DNA of 64,000 nucleotides from Fistularia commersonii (GCA_037954325.1 JBBMNZ010000030.1:4673001-4737000), one strand, 5' to 3'; positions 33,752-45,415 are shown, numbered from the stretch's first letter. Made by a program: numbers and translations. Notes: generated by a model not told the origin, from the sequence alone.

Positions 33752-34254
33752 ATATCCGATGTATTGGAGTTGCTGAAACCAACCATTAGAACAAGCCTTG
33801 GGAGTTGTAGACAGAGCGGCACACAAAAGAGCGAACCCCTGCAGCGTACTTTCATCTGATTTCATACGTCACAATCAAGGAACGGCAGAATCGCTTCACA
33901 AATCGCCTCTCCGAGAAATAAAGGGACAAATTCACCCACTGAGACTTCAGAATTTGCAGTCAGCGAAAAAAAAAAAAATGGTGCTGATGCAGCTCTGTTT
34001 ACGAGGCTCAGCTTTTTTATTTTTTTTTAAACCGCAGATTGGAGTGTTAGCATGTTCCCGTCCCTCCGTGGGTGAACTTTTATGTGGACGCCGTTCGCCT
34101 TTTTGCATAGGAGACTGTGCGGCTCTCGGGGGGGGGGGCGGGGACATACTTGTAACTCATTCTGATTTATTCCCCCTGTCTGAATAAAAACATAAATCAC
34201 AACACCTGCCACAGAAGTCACTCTCGCAGTGGTCTAGCTCGTCCCGCTCTGTTG

Positions 34255-34510
34255 TGGGCCGCGCCGCCGCGCCCTCATGACAGAACCACAATTGATTCCC
34301 TCATTGCATCAATTTGTCGCCTAATCTGGTGATATGTTGATAAATTTTACCGCTTTGTCAATTAATTTTCCTGAGAAATGGGCCCGGCGGTGGCGGACAC
34401 ATCAATACCGAGGCAGTGGAAATGCCGGTGACAAAATTAAGTGATAAAATTTATTGCCCCCCGTCCCGTCTTGTGAAAACATAACTAATGAGGGAGGCAA
34501 TTATACTTGC
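34255..34510. promoter_or_regulatory. Candidate conserved noncoding element
   Basis: Shows 'ccacaattgattccctcatt', 'gcatcaatttgtcgcctaat', 'gtcaattaattttcctgaga', 'caaaattaagtgataaaatt' and 'ataactaatgagggaggcaa'. Many ATTGAT/TAATTA cores in complex sequence, lacking repeats. One of the best regulatory-looking blocks in the window by eye. Confidence 0.45.
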
Positions 34511-34860
34511 ATGTGGTCTCCTTCGGGAAAGATGGAGGGGGTGCTCGGGAAAAAAAAAAAAAAAAAGACTTCAGTGGTAATTAGACAAGTGGGAGAAAAA
34601 GGATCTGGGGAAAATGGTCATCCGAAATAGAGGGTGACTTCATAAATGAGCGCGGCGGATCCGTGTTTGTCTCAGCTATCTGTCACGGTTGTAAAGGGTA
34701 AACAAATGGAGGGGGCCTCCCAAACACGACCATAAGTCAATTAAATGATACAAACTCGCATTTATACAGGATGCGACGTCCCTGCGTGACGAATGCTCTG
34801 CTCGCGAGGCGTCCGAGCTGCTCAGCGCTTCGCGTGGGAAGCACGTACGAAAGGGGGGGG

Positions 34861-34886
34861 AAAAAAAAAAAAAAAAAAAAAAAAAA
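34861..34886. repeat. Poly(A) run, 26 bases, preceded by G8
   Basis: GGGGGGGG (34853-34860) directly followed by A26. Two abutting homopolymers. Confidence 0.95.
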
Positions 34887-35634
34887 TCATTGTTTCATCG
34901 TCTAATTGTTTGCGCGGGATTTGACGCCCGTGGATTTTTCTCATTCTGTCACTTGGACTTAAATGAATCGACTCCGGTTTGTCAGCGGCCCGCTATTATT
35001 CCCCCCGAAGTCACAGACGTATCCAGTGATAGTCCAGATGTTCCCATCAAACCCTATTATTGTGCTTTATTTTAGCATCAGCTGGGCGCCCGTCATCAGA
35101 CACGCCGGTTGTATTTCACCCGTCGATGCGTCGCTCGTCGTGTCACTCTAGTCCCCAGTCGGAATAGAGACCATCTCTTTGGTTTCCTGTTTAAGCAGTT
35201 TGTTTTAGATTGATCACAATCCACTCTCCCAGCGGGCCGCGAATCACTGTCTCGCGGGCTCCGTGGTCAGTGATCAAGGTTTTAAAATCACGCGGGATAT
35301 AAATAATGATGTGTCTGCAAACATCGGCGCCTAAAGAGTGCCGCCGCCGCTGTCGTCGTCTGTCGGCGCCGCCGATCCGCGCGGATGACAACCGAGACGT
35401 CCGCTCTGCCAGGAAGCCGGATGAGCAGCCCGTCAGAAATCTTCACCCTATTTTTGTTTTTTTGTTGGTTTTTTTTTTGTTTGTTTCGCTGTTATTCCTC
35501 CTCATTAATCTGTTAGTATTTATATCTAGGGAGTGAGTTAATTTTAGAGCAAGTGTGTTGTTATTGGATCCCTTTTTTTTTTTTTTTTATTGTGATCACT
35601 TTAAGATCAATTCAGAAACAGTCCACCTTCCCCT

Positions 35635-35830
35635 TTAACCCCATGGGATTTATATATAAGATACTGGACAATCAATAAATCATTACTTTTAATATTTCAA
35701 ATGCAGGGACTGTAATTTTGACAGCTTATTAACAATTAAGATATTAACATTTGACATATTACATATTAACAATTGATCTCCCACCCATTAACTATTGAAG
35801 CCCGGCTGTAATATTTTGAACTTTGCAGGG
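35635..35830. promoter_or_regulatory. Candidate conserved noncoding element
   Basis: Contains 'ggacaatcaataaatcatta', 'gacagcttattaacaattaa' and three spaced copies of a TATTAACA/CATATTA-type word between 35727 and 35777 ('gatattaacatttgacatat', 'tacatattaacaattgatc'). The local repetition of ATTAACAATT may be a cluster of HNF1/SOX/homeodomain-type sites. Confidence 0.35.
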
Positions 35831-36589
35831 AAGTGTAATGCCGGTGGGGGTTTTAACGGTGTTTTAAAGGAGCGAGCCACGGAATGCCACAAAGGTGTGT
35901 TCGAATGCAGGAAGTCGCGTCCACACAAAGAAAAAGGAAGTGGTTTTCGTCGCCATTTATTTAGAGCTTGTCGGAAAACCTTGCACGCAGCCGGCCCTTT
36001 TATTTTGGGCATGAATTGCAGGAATACAGATCTCTTGAAACTAGTTTTCCTCCCCTTTCTCAAATAAACAGAAATGAAAACCGCATTTGTAAATAGCTAA
36101 GAGCATTTTACATATTTCAATTTTATCCCCCCCCCCCGCAGACCCACTTCCTCGTCGTATCACCGACCTCATTCTGAGCGGCAGAAAAAATTTCCTTCTA
36201 TCTTCGTGGGGGTGTTGTTGTCTCAAAATGTATTTCTGACGGTAACCAGGGGCAACCAAAGTTTTTACGAAAGTGAATTTCAACCACCAAAACATCGGGG
36301 CTTCGTTGCACGACGTCACTGTCACCGTCTGCGGGTCTGTCAACCCCGGAAAATGCAGGGTGTCTCTTAAGGATCACCGGCAGACGGAGAGCAGACGTCT
36401 GTTTTCCAAATCTATCTCTCCAAGCAGCCAACCGCTTGGGATGATGAGCTGATAGACACTAATCTGATGTAGCCTGATAGTTTGTGGGGGGGGTAAATAA
36501 ATAAGATTTTCGAGTAACATTTTCTTCTAACTGCTCTTACCTAAACTAAAGGGGTGGCTGACTTCTCTCCATCCCCTCCGTGCCCAGAT

Positions 36590-36740
36590 AAAGTGTCCAG
36601 ATTAATTGAATAAAGTTTTGTGTTGCATGTAGATTTTTATGACGCCCACTAAATAATGTTTCATTGCTCACTGAAATGGTTATTGATTATTTCATTATTT
36701 ACTTTTACAGTTGAACTATTTGTAACATCGTAAAGTACCA
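36590..36740. promoter_or_regulatory. Candidate conserved noncoding element
   Basis: Shows 'gtccagattaattgaataaa', 'gcccactaaataatgtttca' and 'ggttattgattatttcatta' with TAAT cores and no repeat. Inferred only. Confidence 0.3.
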
Positions 36741-36839
36741 GAGGTCTTAAATTCCATTTTTATTGCGCATTACGATATGTGTTTTTACACAGTTTGGTTC
36801 AGCTGAGCGGGGTTCCGGTGGTCTTGGATGGCCTCCCGT

Positions 36840-37330
36840 GGTAATAAATCCCGGCAGTGAGAGTTGCTAGGCGATGGGCTCGGCCGGCCTCATCCATCAA
36901 TGCCCGGGTTCAGCCCTCGCGGTCCGCGGGGGCTGCGGTCTCCTGAGTCTCCTGAGACCGCGGCCCCGGGGGGGATTTGGACCCGGTTCCAGCCAAAGAG
37001 CGGGCGATCGCCGGTCGTTTTAAAAGTCATCTCCCTCCCGAAGCCGCTCCGTCAGGGCCCAGAAGGATGGCGCGAGCCGAGGCAGACCAGCTGGTCGAGA
37101 TCCCGGCTAACCTTGGCTCATCCCGACACCGTCCCGCTTCGGTCGGCTGTTTTTCCCCGTCGCGGCGCGCCACGCAGCCCGCCGCGGCTACGCTTCCTGT
37201 GTCCGCTGCATGCCGCTGTGCAGCCCGCTTCCAAACCCGGCTCCTCCCTTCCCGCACCGCGTCGGGCTTAATCAGTGTCACTTGCGCTGTCATTGATGCA
37301 CCGCTCGGCTCCGTACCCTGTGGGGGTCTC
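36840..37330. other. GC-rich, CpG-dense block with hairpin
   Basis: Visibly richer in G+C and in CG dinucleotides than its surroundings. It contains a strong inverted repeat: GGGGCTGCGGTCTC (36929-36942) and GAGACCGCGGCCCC (36954-36967), 13 of 14 pairs around an 11-base loop. Overlapping frames on both strands (for example 36864-37271, 36977-37408 and reverse 37027-37425) show arginine/proline/alanine-rich sequence without a domain, as expected from GC bias. It may be an orphan CpG island or a promoter; no exon is supported. Confidence 0.55.
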
Positions 37331-37369
37331 CGCCGAGCCCCAGCCTTCTCTGTGTGTGCACATGAAGGG

Positions 37370-37455
37370 GAAGGGAACTCCCAGAACAGAGGCAGGCCGC
37401 CGAAATGAAATATTGCAAATGGCAATTAAGCTTTCATATTTTACCCTAAGTGGTC
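37370..37455. promoter_or_regulatory. Candidate short conserved noncoding element
   Basis: Directly downstream of the CpG-dense block: 'gaaatgaaatattgcaaatg', 'gcaattaagctttcatattt' and 'taccctaagtggtcctgact'. The CAATTAAG core and TTGCAAAT word suggest NK/homeodomain and C/EBP or POU-like sites. Inferred only. Confidence 0.35.
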
Positions 37456-37534
37456 CTGACTGAACAGTTAGGCCGAGTACGAGCAGCGAGCTTAAAAAGT
37501 CTGAGTAGAAGTCCGCGATACTAGATTCATCACC

Positions 37535-37560
37535 TTTTTTTTTTTTTTTTTTTTTTTTTT
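37535..37560. repeat. Poly(T) run, 26 bases
   Basis: Uninterrupted T26. Confidence 0.95.
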
Positions 37561-38653
37561 CAAAATAGTTTTAAAATTGTGGGTAAAAAAAAATAAAAAC
37601 ATGATATCGTTAAGTAATGTTTATTTTTTCCAGCGAAGCATGTAATTAAAAAATCTTAAGAAATAAATTAGAAATATGTGATTTTCCACCCCGCGTCCAA
37701 GATACGCGAGGTGATTTATCAGACGTCGGCTCGACCACACGAGATCCCGCTAACCGCGTTTCTCGTCGGGCCTTAAAAGTAAACTCCAAACTTTCGCATA
37801 GATTCGTACACAAACGCGAAATGAGGCTGTTTTGCAACAACAGAAAATAAGAAGCGGGAGATAAAGCAATGCCGAGAGAGAGACGGAAAAGCACAAGTCA
37901 ACTTTCCTCAAGGATTAAGGAGATGCTGCCATTAAGAATAGGTGTCTGTTTTAAATATGAATCAGCCCCTTCTAGTTCAAGTTGTTAACTAAATTATTCA
38001 GTAGCAGGGATGCATTATCGACTTGATGTAAATGTGATATGAGTGGAAATCAGGATGTGTGACTGAGATGATAATTGATATGATAATGGGGTTGGGAAAA
38101 GATGGAACAATAGCAACAAATAATCATGAAAGGCTAAATAAAAGATGGGGGTAAAACTGTTAGTGCAGGCGGCGACACGCCAGAGCGGCTTCGCCGAGGC
38201 AACGGGCGGGTGTAGGGATGCAGGTCAGGAGAAAAGTGCACCGGACGCCAGCGGAGGTGGAGATGTGAAGGGGGGCATGTCACCCGATCTCGGACGAGTA
38301 ACTTTTCCTTCAACGGCATCTTTCAAGAGCTGAGCCGACGGGAATAGAATATTACGTATTAGAAATGGACAGGAATGAGAAAGCTGTGTTTGTGCAAGAG
38401 TCTTGACATTAGTCTGCATATGTGTCCATATTTTGGGAGCCACAACTAGATCTTTCTGGACTCTGGTTAAGCTTTATACCTGGATAGGGGAGTGTTCAGA
38501 AAGCCCGGGTATCCAAACTGTACAACAGTTCTCCAAAGGCCTTACTTTTTTCAAATACGGTACCTTCAAATGAGCAAAAGGAAAACAAAAGAAACCTCAT
38601 GGACTATCAACTTCCATCAAGCCTGATGGCCCACTTTAACCAAACTCTAAATC

Positions 38654-38768
38654 AGTCATTCATTATCTATAGCACTTATCCCGCAGTCAGGGCCGTGGCT
38701 GTCATTTGCCAAGAGGCAGGATTCAGCATTCACCATTCACTCTTGTTCTCACGTCTGGGCAAGATGGC
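38654..38768 (-). repeat. SINE-like repeat, short truncated copy
   Basis: 'cattcattatctatagcact', 'tatcccgcagtcagggccgt', 'gccaagaggcaggattcag' and a 'cacgtctgggcaagatg' end. Almost all of the tandem-unit and head sections are deleted. Confidence 0.75.
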
Positions 38769-38841
38769 GCGTTGTTGGTAACATGCCTGATAATTGCTTC
38801 CATTAATGTCCATTGCAAGTTGTTGGAGATTTGTGGCTGAC

Positions 38842-38866
38842 AAAAAAAAAAAAAAAAAAAAAAAAA
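38842..38866. repeat. Poly(A) run, 25 bases
   Basis: Uninterrupted A25, some 75 bases after the truncated SINE-like copy and not contiguous with it. Confidence 0.95.
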
Positions 38867-39786
38867 CCTTCCAGGACTCTTTAACAGTCAGCATCTGCTG
38901 CCCAAACTAAATTGGATTCCCTCTGGCCCTGAGCTCAACTCTCCATAGGGTTGCCAAGCACTAGAAAGAGAAAAAAAAACAAACAAACAATAAAGACAGC
39001 AGTTAAACAGACTGGCACGCTGGCCAGCATAATTTCATATACACCTCCAGATCGGTGACATCTGTGAGTTATAGGAGTAGAGGGGGGAAAAAAAAGTAAG
39101 CTGAATTTCGTAAGCAGTGGGTGGGTATCAAAATATTTGATGGGTGATGTCGCCATGATGATTTCCATTTTTCATACTGTCATTGTCAGTGAAAATGCTA
39201 AGAATCAAAATACTGACTTGAGCTGATTGGTCCTGCACCTTCATGCAAAAATACTACTTGAGCTTCAGCTGAGACCTCAACAACGGTGACTATTGCATCC
39301 AAAAATAGAGCCGGGATCTATTTTGCCCTGTATTTTTGGGGTCAAGACCTGAATTGTGCGGGAACACATCTTTAACTCTTCAACCGGAGGGTAAATACTT
39401 GTTGGGCCGAGGCTAGGTTACGCACGGGGCTCGATCTGCCCGGCTGAGGAGGAAAAACGCGAGTTACTTGCAAGACTAGTTAGGTTATTCATGAGGCATA
39501 CAGTGGTGAGAGATTATGTTGAAATATCCACCCTTTTTTTTTTTTTTTGAAGGGCAAAAACTTTGAAGGCGAACGCAATCGCTAACCCTCTCACCCTTTA
39601 ACATCATCAACTTTGTGATTCGCGTGCGATTAGGGTTCAGAACGGGGGCCAGTATCATTAATGAGATCAAAAGCCTCTTCTATCAGACACAGCTGATGTG
39701 GCGTCTCAACTCCGCCACAGACATCAGCTCCTCTTTCACTCCTTCTTCCTCCCTCAGCATGGGAATAAAAGGATGAAAAAGATTTC

Positions 39787-39809
39787 GTGTGTGTGTGTGT
39801 GTGTGTGTG
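39787..39809. repeat. TG microsatellite
   Basis: (GT)n of about 11 units. Confidence 0.9.
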
Positions 39810-39869
39810 CCGGGGGTTGCTGCATAAAAACTGTAAACTGTTCAAGTGCAGAGAGCAGCCCCATCTGGA

Positions 39870-40100
39870 AGACATCGGACCTAAATGAAGTTGTACAAAA
39901 CCATTCCATTGATAATAAAGCTAATTTTTATGACTCTGACAAGTATGTAATTATGTGCAGTGGTGCTTTTCAGATTTTATCACAGTCAATAAACTACTGC
40001 GCTAATTTCATTCCTGTTTTGACATATTTACATGGAAATATTCGATTTTGGGGGAATTAGGAGCCTTGAAAGGCGCTGATAGATGGCTTTTAATGATCTG
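39870..40100. promoter_or_regulatory. Candidate conserved noncoding element
   Basis: Contains 'accattccattgataataaa', 'gctaatttttatgactctga', 'tgtaattatgtgcagtggtg', 'cacagtcaataaactactgc' and 'gaaaggcgctgatagatggc' with 'ttttaatgatctgtgaccc'. Complex, repeat-free and rich in homeodomain-like cores; one of the stronger regulatory-looking blocks by eye. Confidence 0.45.
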
Positions 40101-40254
40101 TGACCCCCGGCCCGCGGGCTCATCTGTTTGTCGGCCTGTCGATCTCGCCGGAGATGTGCTCGGTGTTCTGATCTTTTTCGACGGAGTGCCATCCAATAAG
40201 CCCCCCGGACGCTGCCCCCTTTTCTGGTCGGCTGAACTGTCAGAGCCGCCGATC

Positions 40255-40400
40255 TGGAAAGATTAAGGGGCGGCGGATGTTTAAGTGCTGCTTTTTAGCT
40301 CTTATTTATACATCATAGATAAAATCAATGCCCTTTTTATTTTCGCCGACCGGCTCGACAGTCTAGGCCACTTTATTGTCCGCATCAAACTCCCCGAACT
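40255..40400. promoter_or_regulatory. Candidate conserved noncoding element
   Basis: 'gatgtttaagtgctgctttt' and 'cttatttatacatcatagat' followed by 'aaaatcaatgccctttttat' and 'gccactttattgtccgcatc'. No repeat and no domain. Ends before the CA microsatellite. Confidence 0.3.
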
Positions 40401-40430
40401 CCTCGGCGATGAATATCAGAACAAAATTCT

Positions 40431-40451
40431 CACACACACACACACACACAC
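40431..40451. repeat. CA microsatellite
   Basis: (CA)n of about 10 units. Confidence 0.9.
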
Positions 40452-42074
40452 CCATGCACTCACACAAAGGGGTTATGGTCCAGTTGACCCATCTTCGGCC
40501 TAGTGGTGCAGATAAAGAGCAGATGGCCTCTGTGCCCATCCTCATTCTGTTAAAGGGGGGAAAAAAAAACACCACAGGGGTCATGGGTGATGACAAGGGC
40601 CGCTTATGGGAGGTGGGAATTGATGTCAAAAACGGAGGGGAATCGCGCTCCCATCGCACCGCTGCAAAAGCGCGCCGAGCATCTCACAGGAGGGGAGCCG
40701 GTGTCATAAAAAGTCCATCAAAAGCACCAGTAATTACCCAGGAAATTGACAGTGAAATTGAAAAAGTTTGTGGCCAGCAAGGCTGCCCATCCCCCGCCCC
40801 GTCCACTCCGAGATTAGCTGTTCCTTCCTCGTCAGGCGAAAGCGAGCCGCGTGGCGACCGTCACACCGTTTCCCTGAAAGAAGCACATTCCTGACACTGT
40901 GTTTGGGGAAAAACAGGAAGTAAATCACTGACGGCAACTGCCCGTTACTCCGAACTCCTATGGATTTTCAAATTTGAAGGCTCCCTATTCCATCAGTTAG
41001 AAGAAAAACCCAAATTACACACACACACTCACACTCACACACAAAATAGACCCAGAAACAGTTGGCTGATTTTCCGATCATTTATTTGAGCGCGGCGTCG
41101 TTAATGAGCACATGCTGATCTGCCCATGTTGGTTTAGAAAAGAATCAACGAATGGAACTTGTCAAATACTCTTTCCCTGCCAAAAATTCCAGGTCAAGTG
41201 TCTGGACCCTGATTGGTGGAAGCAGCCGCGGCTACGACGTGGTCATTCGCACAATCCTGGGTCGAGTCTGCGTCATAGGGCTGGTTTTGATTTGGGATCT
41301 GGAGTCCGGCAGAATATTAAAAAGGGGTTTTGTAAGATTCAGGTGATGATAAATGGGGAGGCTGACGACTCCTACTGCTGTTTGTTTCCGAGCTTCTTTT
41401 TAAATATGTGAAAAGATTTTTATAGTATTAAAGTGTAACTATTTTTAATAACACCTAACCGTATTTAGAACAGTTCCTGGTTCTAGTTCTTCACGCTCTC
41501 CGTCCTCCTCCTGTGACAGGACGGGCGAGCGGACACTGCTAGGCGATGATGGATCAGGCCAAAAAAAATGCAGAGGAAGAGGAACGATTCCTGCAAAATG
41601 TTTTATTACCAGAAAACTCAGGTCAAACTGTCGCCATATCTGAAAAACAAAACTCGCTAAGTCTGATATAAACGGCAAATAACAATGCAGCGAGACAAAA
41701 TCAAATACCGGCACCAATACCACATGAAAAGGGGAACGCATAATCACAAAACACTAACATAAAATGCTATGAAATAGTAAATGGACGTTTCAATAATACC
41801 CAAACAGCAGCCTGCCACCATTAAAATGTAACACATTTCAATGATGTATAAAGGGGCGGCTCGATCAGGGCCGTCTCTGTCATTCCCATGACGCGCGACA
41901 CATTAGACTGACCCAATTAAGGCCGGAACACAACAAATGCTCGCTTTTTCCTCGACGGCACCCTTTTGCCACTGAAGGGACCTGTCAACGGCGAGGAACC
42001 TTACAAAAGGCTCGGCCCCTCAGCCGCAACGGTACGACACGTGGGCGGTCCGTCCACCACCGTCACATCTCCAA

Positions 42075-42231
42075 TGAAGAACAGTAGATTCACTGAAGAC
42101 TTGTGGGTTGGTGTAAATGACAGTGAATGTTTTGATGTTTCTGTATGACCGGCAACTTCTCCAGGTTATAACCCGCCTGTTGACCAATCGGCTCCCACCC
42201 GCACGCAGGATAAGATCATTAATGAATGAAT
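42075..42231 (+). repeat. SINE-like repeat, degraded 3' portion
   Basis: 'gattcactgaagacttgtgg', 'atgtttctgtatgaccggca', 'gttataacccgcctgttgac' and 'cacgcaggataagatcatta' followed by ATGAATGAAT. Landmarks are in family order but diverged. Confidence 0.6.
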
Positions 42232-42349
42232 AGTTGGTTGTAGGCTTTTAAATATAGTTTCTGAGCTAGAGGCAATGAAGCTGTGAAAGATTGTTTATCT
42301 TGTCTGTTGAAAACAGAAACCGTTCATAGCAAATCTGATTGGTTTAGGC

Positions 42350-42993
42350 CAGGGGTCGGCAACCCGTAACACCCAAAGAGCCATTTGGACCCGGTTACCT
42401 CGTAAAAGAAAACACTGGGAGCAGCAATCACTTTTTGACATCTAAAATTAAGGTACCACTGTATATATGGCTTTTTATTACCTTTACACTTTGTATAAAT
42501 GAGTGTGTAGTGTGTTGCTTCTGAAATTCACAAAGTATTACAGAGAAAATTAAATTCTATTCATGTAATGAACTCATTTTGAGCTTTGGGCTTTCAGAGC
42601 ATTTAGCGGAGCCTTGACCTGAATTTTAAAAATAAATCGGGAAAAAATCACTGTGTCAGTAAACAATAAAAAATAAATATTTGCAAAGTATCTTCATAAA
42701 TAATTCTTTTACCTGGTTTATGGGACTTCTGCTGCTGAACTTCTGCGCAAAGCATCTGCAAATTGGGACTGAACCGGCTTCCGTGAGTGTGACGTTATTT
42801 TGAGCGGCGAAAAATAATAAATCTAATTTTATTTAATATTTCAAGATCACAATAATCTTCCAACTTAGAACTAAAAGTTAAAAAAAAGGGATTAACACAA
42901 ATGCAATATACTTCAATTAAATATTTATCATTTATTTTCCCAAGCCACTCGGAGGCGCAGTGTAAAGTTGGAGCCGCGGGTTGCCGACACCTG
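42350..42993. mobile_element. hAT-type nonautonomous element with near-perfect target duplication
   Basis: A 644-base element with ends CAGGGGTCGGCAACCCG (42350-42366) and CGGGTTGCCGACACCTG (42977-42993), inverted repeats that differ at a single position over 17 bases. It is flanked by 8-base direct repeats GTTTAGGC (42342-42349) and GTTGAGGC (42994-43001), 7 of 8 identical. No transposase sequence is seen inside, only A/T-rich filler. The termini and duplication length identify the hAT superfamily. The right subterminal region also contains 'ccactcggaggcgcag', which resembles a CTCF site. Confidence 0.9.
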
Positions 42994-44179
42994 GTTGAGG
43001 CAAAGCTCGGTTTGAATTTTCACAACAACTTGTAGCGCCCGGGATACATCCGCGATGTGACTGGTGTAAGACTTCGGTTTTAATTATTCTCCGCTGATTC
43101 TGAGATTCACGCTTTTGGGTAGCAGAAGGCCGTGGCCTAAGGCCTCCATTGCCAAGGAGACAAAGGCTGCTTCTGTACAACAACTCTTCTATTATACATT
43201 TAGAGGCGATGCTCAGCAGGAATCGCTGAGAAGTGTAAAAATATTTTGAGAGACTGTCAAACCACGGCAGGACAAATTAGACGAGCCACTAGCGGAGGTA
43301 ATTAATGAGAAAAATCTCCGGGAACTTAAAGAAATTACACGTGGGCGACTTGTCACCGCCGGAGCTCAGTCCTGTCCACGCATCCACCAGAGATTTATTT
43401 ATGGCCTTAAATCAAAACTAGCCTGTTATCGCTTCTTTCACTTGGAAACGTTTGCGGTTGGAAATAAACAAGAATTGTACCTAGACAACCGCAGCCAGAT
43501 ATGCGTCCGCCGTTGACCAACTGTCACCGCGAAGCAACGGGCGACGTGTCAGTTGCCGGGAACGTGTAGGCAGCTGAAGGATTTCTGCCATTTGTAAAGC
43601 GAACACGGGAAAATATCCACAGAGGGAAAAAAAAAAAAAAAAAGTCTATGCAAGAATGTCAGTAAATGCAGCTTCCTGCTTTCAAAAAAAATGGCTATTT
43701 TGTATTATTTTACATTAATTCTCTCATTAAAAGTTGTCATGTATTCACAATGAGGCTTTCAAGGACACGTTGTCCCATGCTCCAACTAGGGCGACACGGT
43801 TTTCCTATCTTAATTCTGATTTAGAACTCGGTTGCTTAATCTGCCATCGTGTTTCGACCGTGTCCAGAGTTGCAAATCCACTGACCATAAAACCATTTAT
43901 TTAGCAGATGTCCTATAAAATCTAAAGAGCGGCAGGCAGTTTTACCCCCTTTGGGATGTTTTTTCGCCGAAGGGGAGGGTCAGGGGAAATATATAAATCA
44001 GGCCTGAGAGGGTTTTGCTTCTGCATACAATGAAATATAAATTTCCGCCCCAATAATTTCCATACTGTGGATTCCAGATTGTCATACCTGGACCACTGGT
44101 AATTTTCCATCCTCATGTAAACCCAGCGCGGCGCCCGGAACAATATCCGTAAATGTGATGGTGCTTCAGACGGCGCAGA

Positions 44180-44560
44180 GACAAGGACAACACATTAGTG
44201 CATTATAATTCAGCTTGTCAATAGCAATGAAATCGGGGCGCATTTAAGGAACGGCCATGCGCGAGGACGCCGCGTTGCTCCTCTGATTTTTTTTAATGCA
44301 AATCTCCATAATCAAGATGAAACCGCACACTGCCAAAACTGGCATAATACAGGCGCTCGCCGATGAGTGATTGATTGAATATGAAATAATGAGGGTTTTC
44401 CGGTGCTCTGCTGGTCATCTAAAATTCTGAATACAAATCAAATGGAAATTTTATGCAATGAGATGTATTAATGCCATTCCGCCAGTGTTTTAAGGTCTTA
44501 ATGTACGGCAATAAGCAACGTAGGTTGTCTGGGGGAGATGAACGGCTGCTGCTGTTGATA
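44180..44560. promoter_or_regulatory. Candidate conserved noncoding element with octamer
   Basis: Carries a perfect ATGCAAAT octamer at 44296-44303, 'gatgagtgattgattgaata' (PBX/HOX-like TGATTGAT) at about 44361, 'tgcaatgagatgtattaatg' and 'gtcttaatgtacggcaataa'. Repeat-free complex sequence. Regulatory function inferred. Confidence 0.4.
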
Positions 44561-45009
44561 GGCCATTTTAGTGCATTACTGTCAAAATAATGCATGTCTG
44601 CCCGTGTTTATTCTCCGGCTCAAGTGAGCTTAACTTTGAACAATCACAGGATGACCGGTTTTTTGTCCGCACGAGGATTCGCCTTCATTCGAATGTGTCG
44701 CTGTGATTGGCTGATAGGCCGCGGTTATCGTCGAGAGTCATTTCTCGAACATGAAAACATCTCTGGAATTAGTCGCTTCTATATGTTTACGCTTATCCTC
44801 GTACACCAAATCCACTTTAATTACCTCCGTGTGTTTTTTTTGTACGTGTAATTGATTGTTTCAGATGCATTTATGAATTACTGTATTTTTACTGTAACAC
44901 CAGGAGTATTGCAGTATATTCGTCAAAGGTTTGTTTTTAAGGGATCATTGACTCGGAGCAGAGGCCATTGTTTTTAAGGGGGAAGGAGAAACCAAGAAGA
45001 GCAATGTCT

Positions 45010-45410
45010 CCCCGTCTGGTTTATTACATTGATGTTAAGTGATATTTACAGATTGTGGCCAGCAAAATGGCAGATTAGAAGCCCAATTAACATTTTTGTT
45101 GCCCAGGGCATCTCGGAGTAGATCGCAGCTGGTGGAGGAGGCCACTGTCAGGTTTCTCATGTTGTGTTTGTGTAATGCCGCGCCTCGGAGAACGAGGAGT
45201 GTAAACGGGATGGAAAGGACAAACCCCTCATCATGTGATTAGTGTGCTCATTAATTTTTCTGCATTCATTTAAATCTAATTTAAATGTCGGTCCGAGCAA
45301 TTAAATTGATTCGAGCGGAATAATATTGTTGTGATTTCAAAAAAATGTGTTAACCAGCACCGGCCCTCTTAAAAGGTGTGGTTGCTAGAGAGGAGCAATT
45401 TACATAAGGA
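45010..45410. promoter_or_regulatory. Candidate conserved noncoding element
   Basis: Contains 'ttattacattgatgttaagt', 'gcccaattaacatttttgtt', 'catgtgattagtgtgctcat', 'taatttttctgcattcattt', 'aaatctaatttaaatgtcgg' and 'gcaattaaattgattcgag', then 'gagcaatttacataaggatt'. Very dense TAAT/ATTA words in non-repetitive sequence. A 67-codon frame crosses it without a domain. Confidence 0.45.
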
Positions 45411-45415
45411 TTCCC

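Larger units (their letters stand above)
33752..38653. other. Unique noncoding DNA, regulatory-looking
   Basis: Almost 5 kb without a recognisable transposon or gene. It holds G9 runs (34129), A26 (34861-34886), T26 (37535-37560), several A/T-rich candidate elements and one GC-rich CpG-dense block (36840-37330). Frames up to 143 codons in the GC-rich block are explained by lack of A/T in stop codons. Confidence 0.5.
38769..42074. other. Unique noncoding DNA
   Basis: No gene recognised. Contains A25 (38842-38866), TG and CA microsatellites (39787-39809, 40431-40451, 41015-41043), and candidate elements at 39870-40100 and 40255-40400. The 172-codon frame at 40376-40894 begins inside a CA repeat and has no domain. 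Confidence 0.5.

Noticed and set aside
36864..37425. Overlapping 132- to 143-codon frames on both strands
   Set aside because: Open on both strands because of high GC content; arginine/proline/alanine-rich without motif.
40376..40894. 172-codon forward frame
   Set aside because: Begins in a CA microsatellite (THTHTH) and has no recognisable domain, splice context or homologue.
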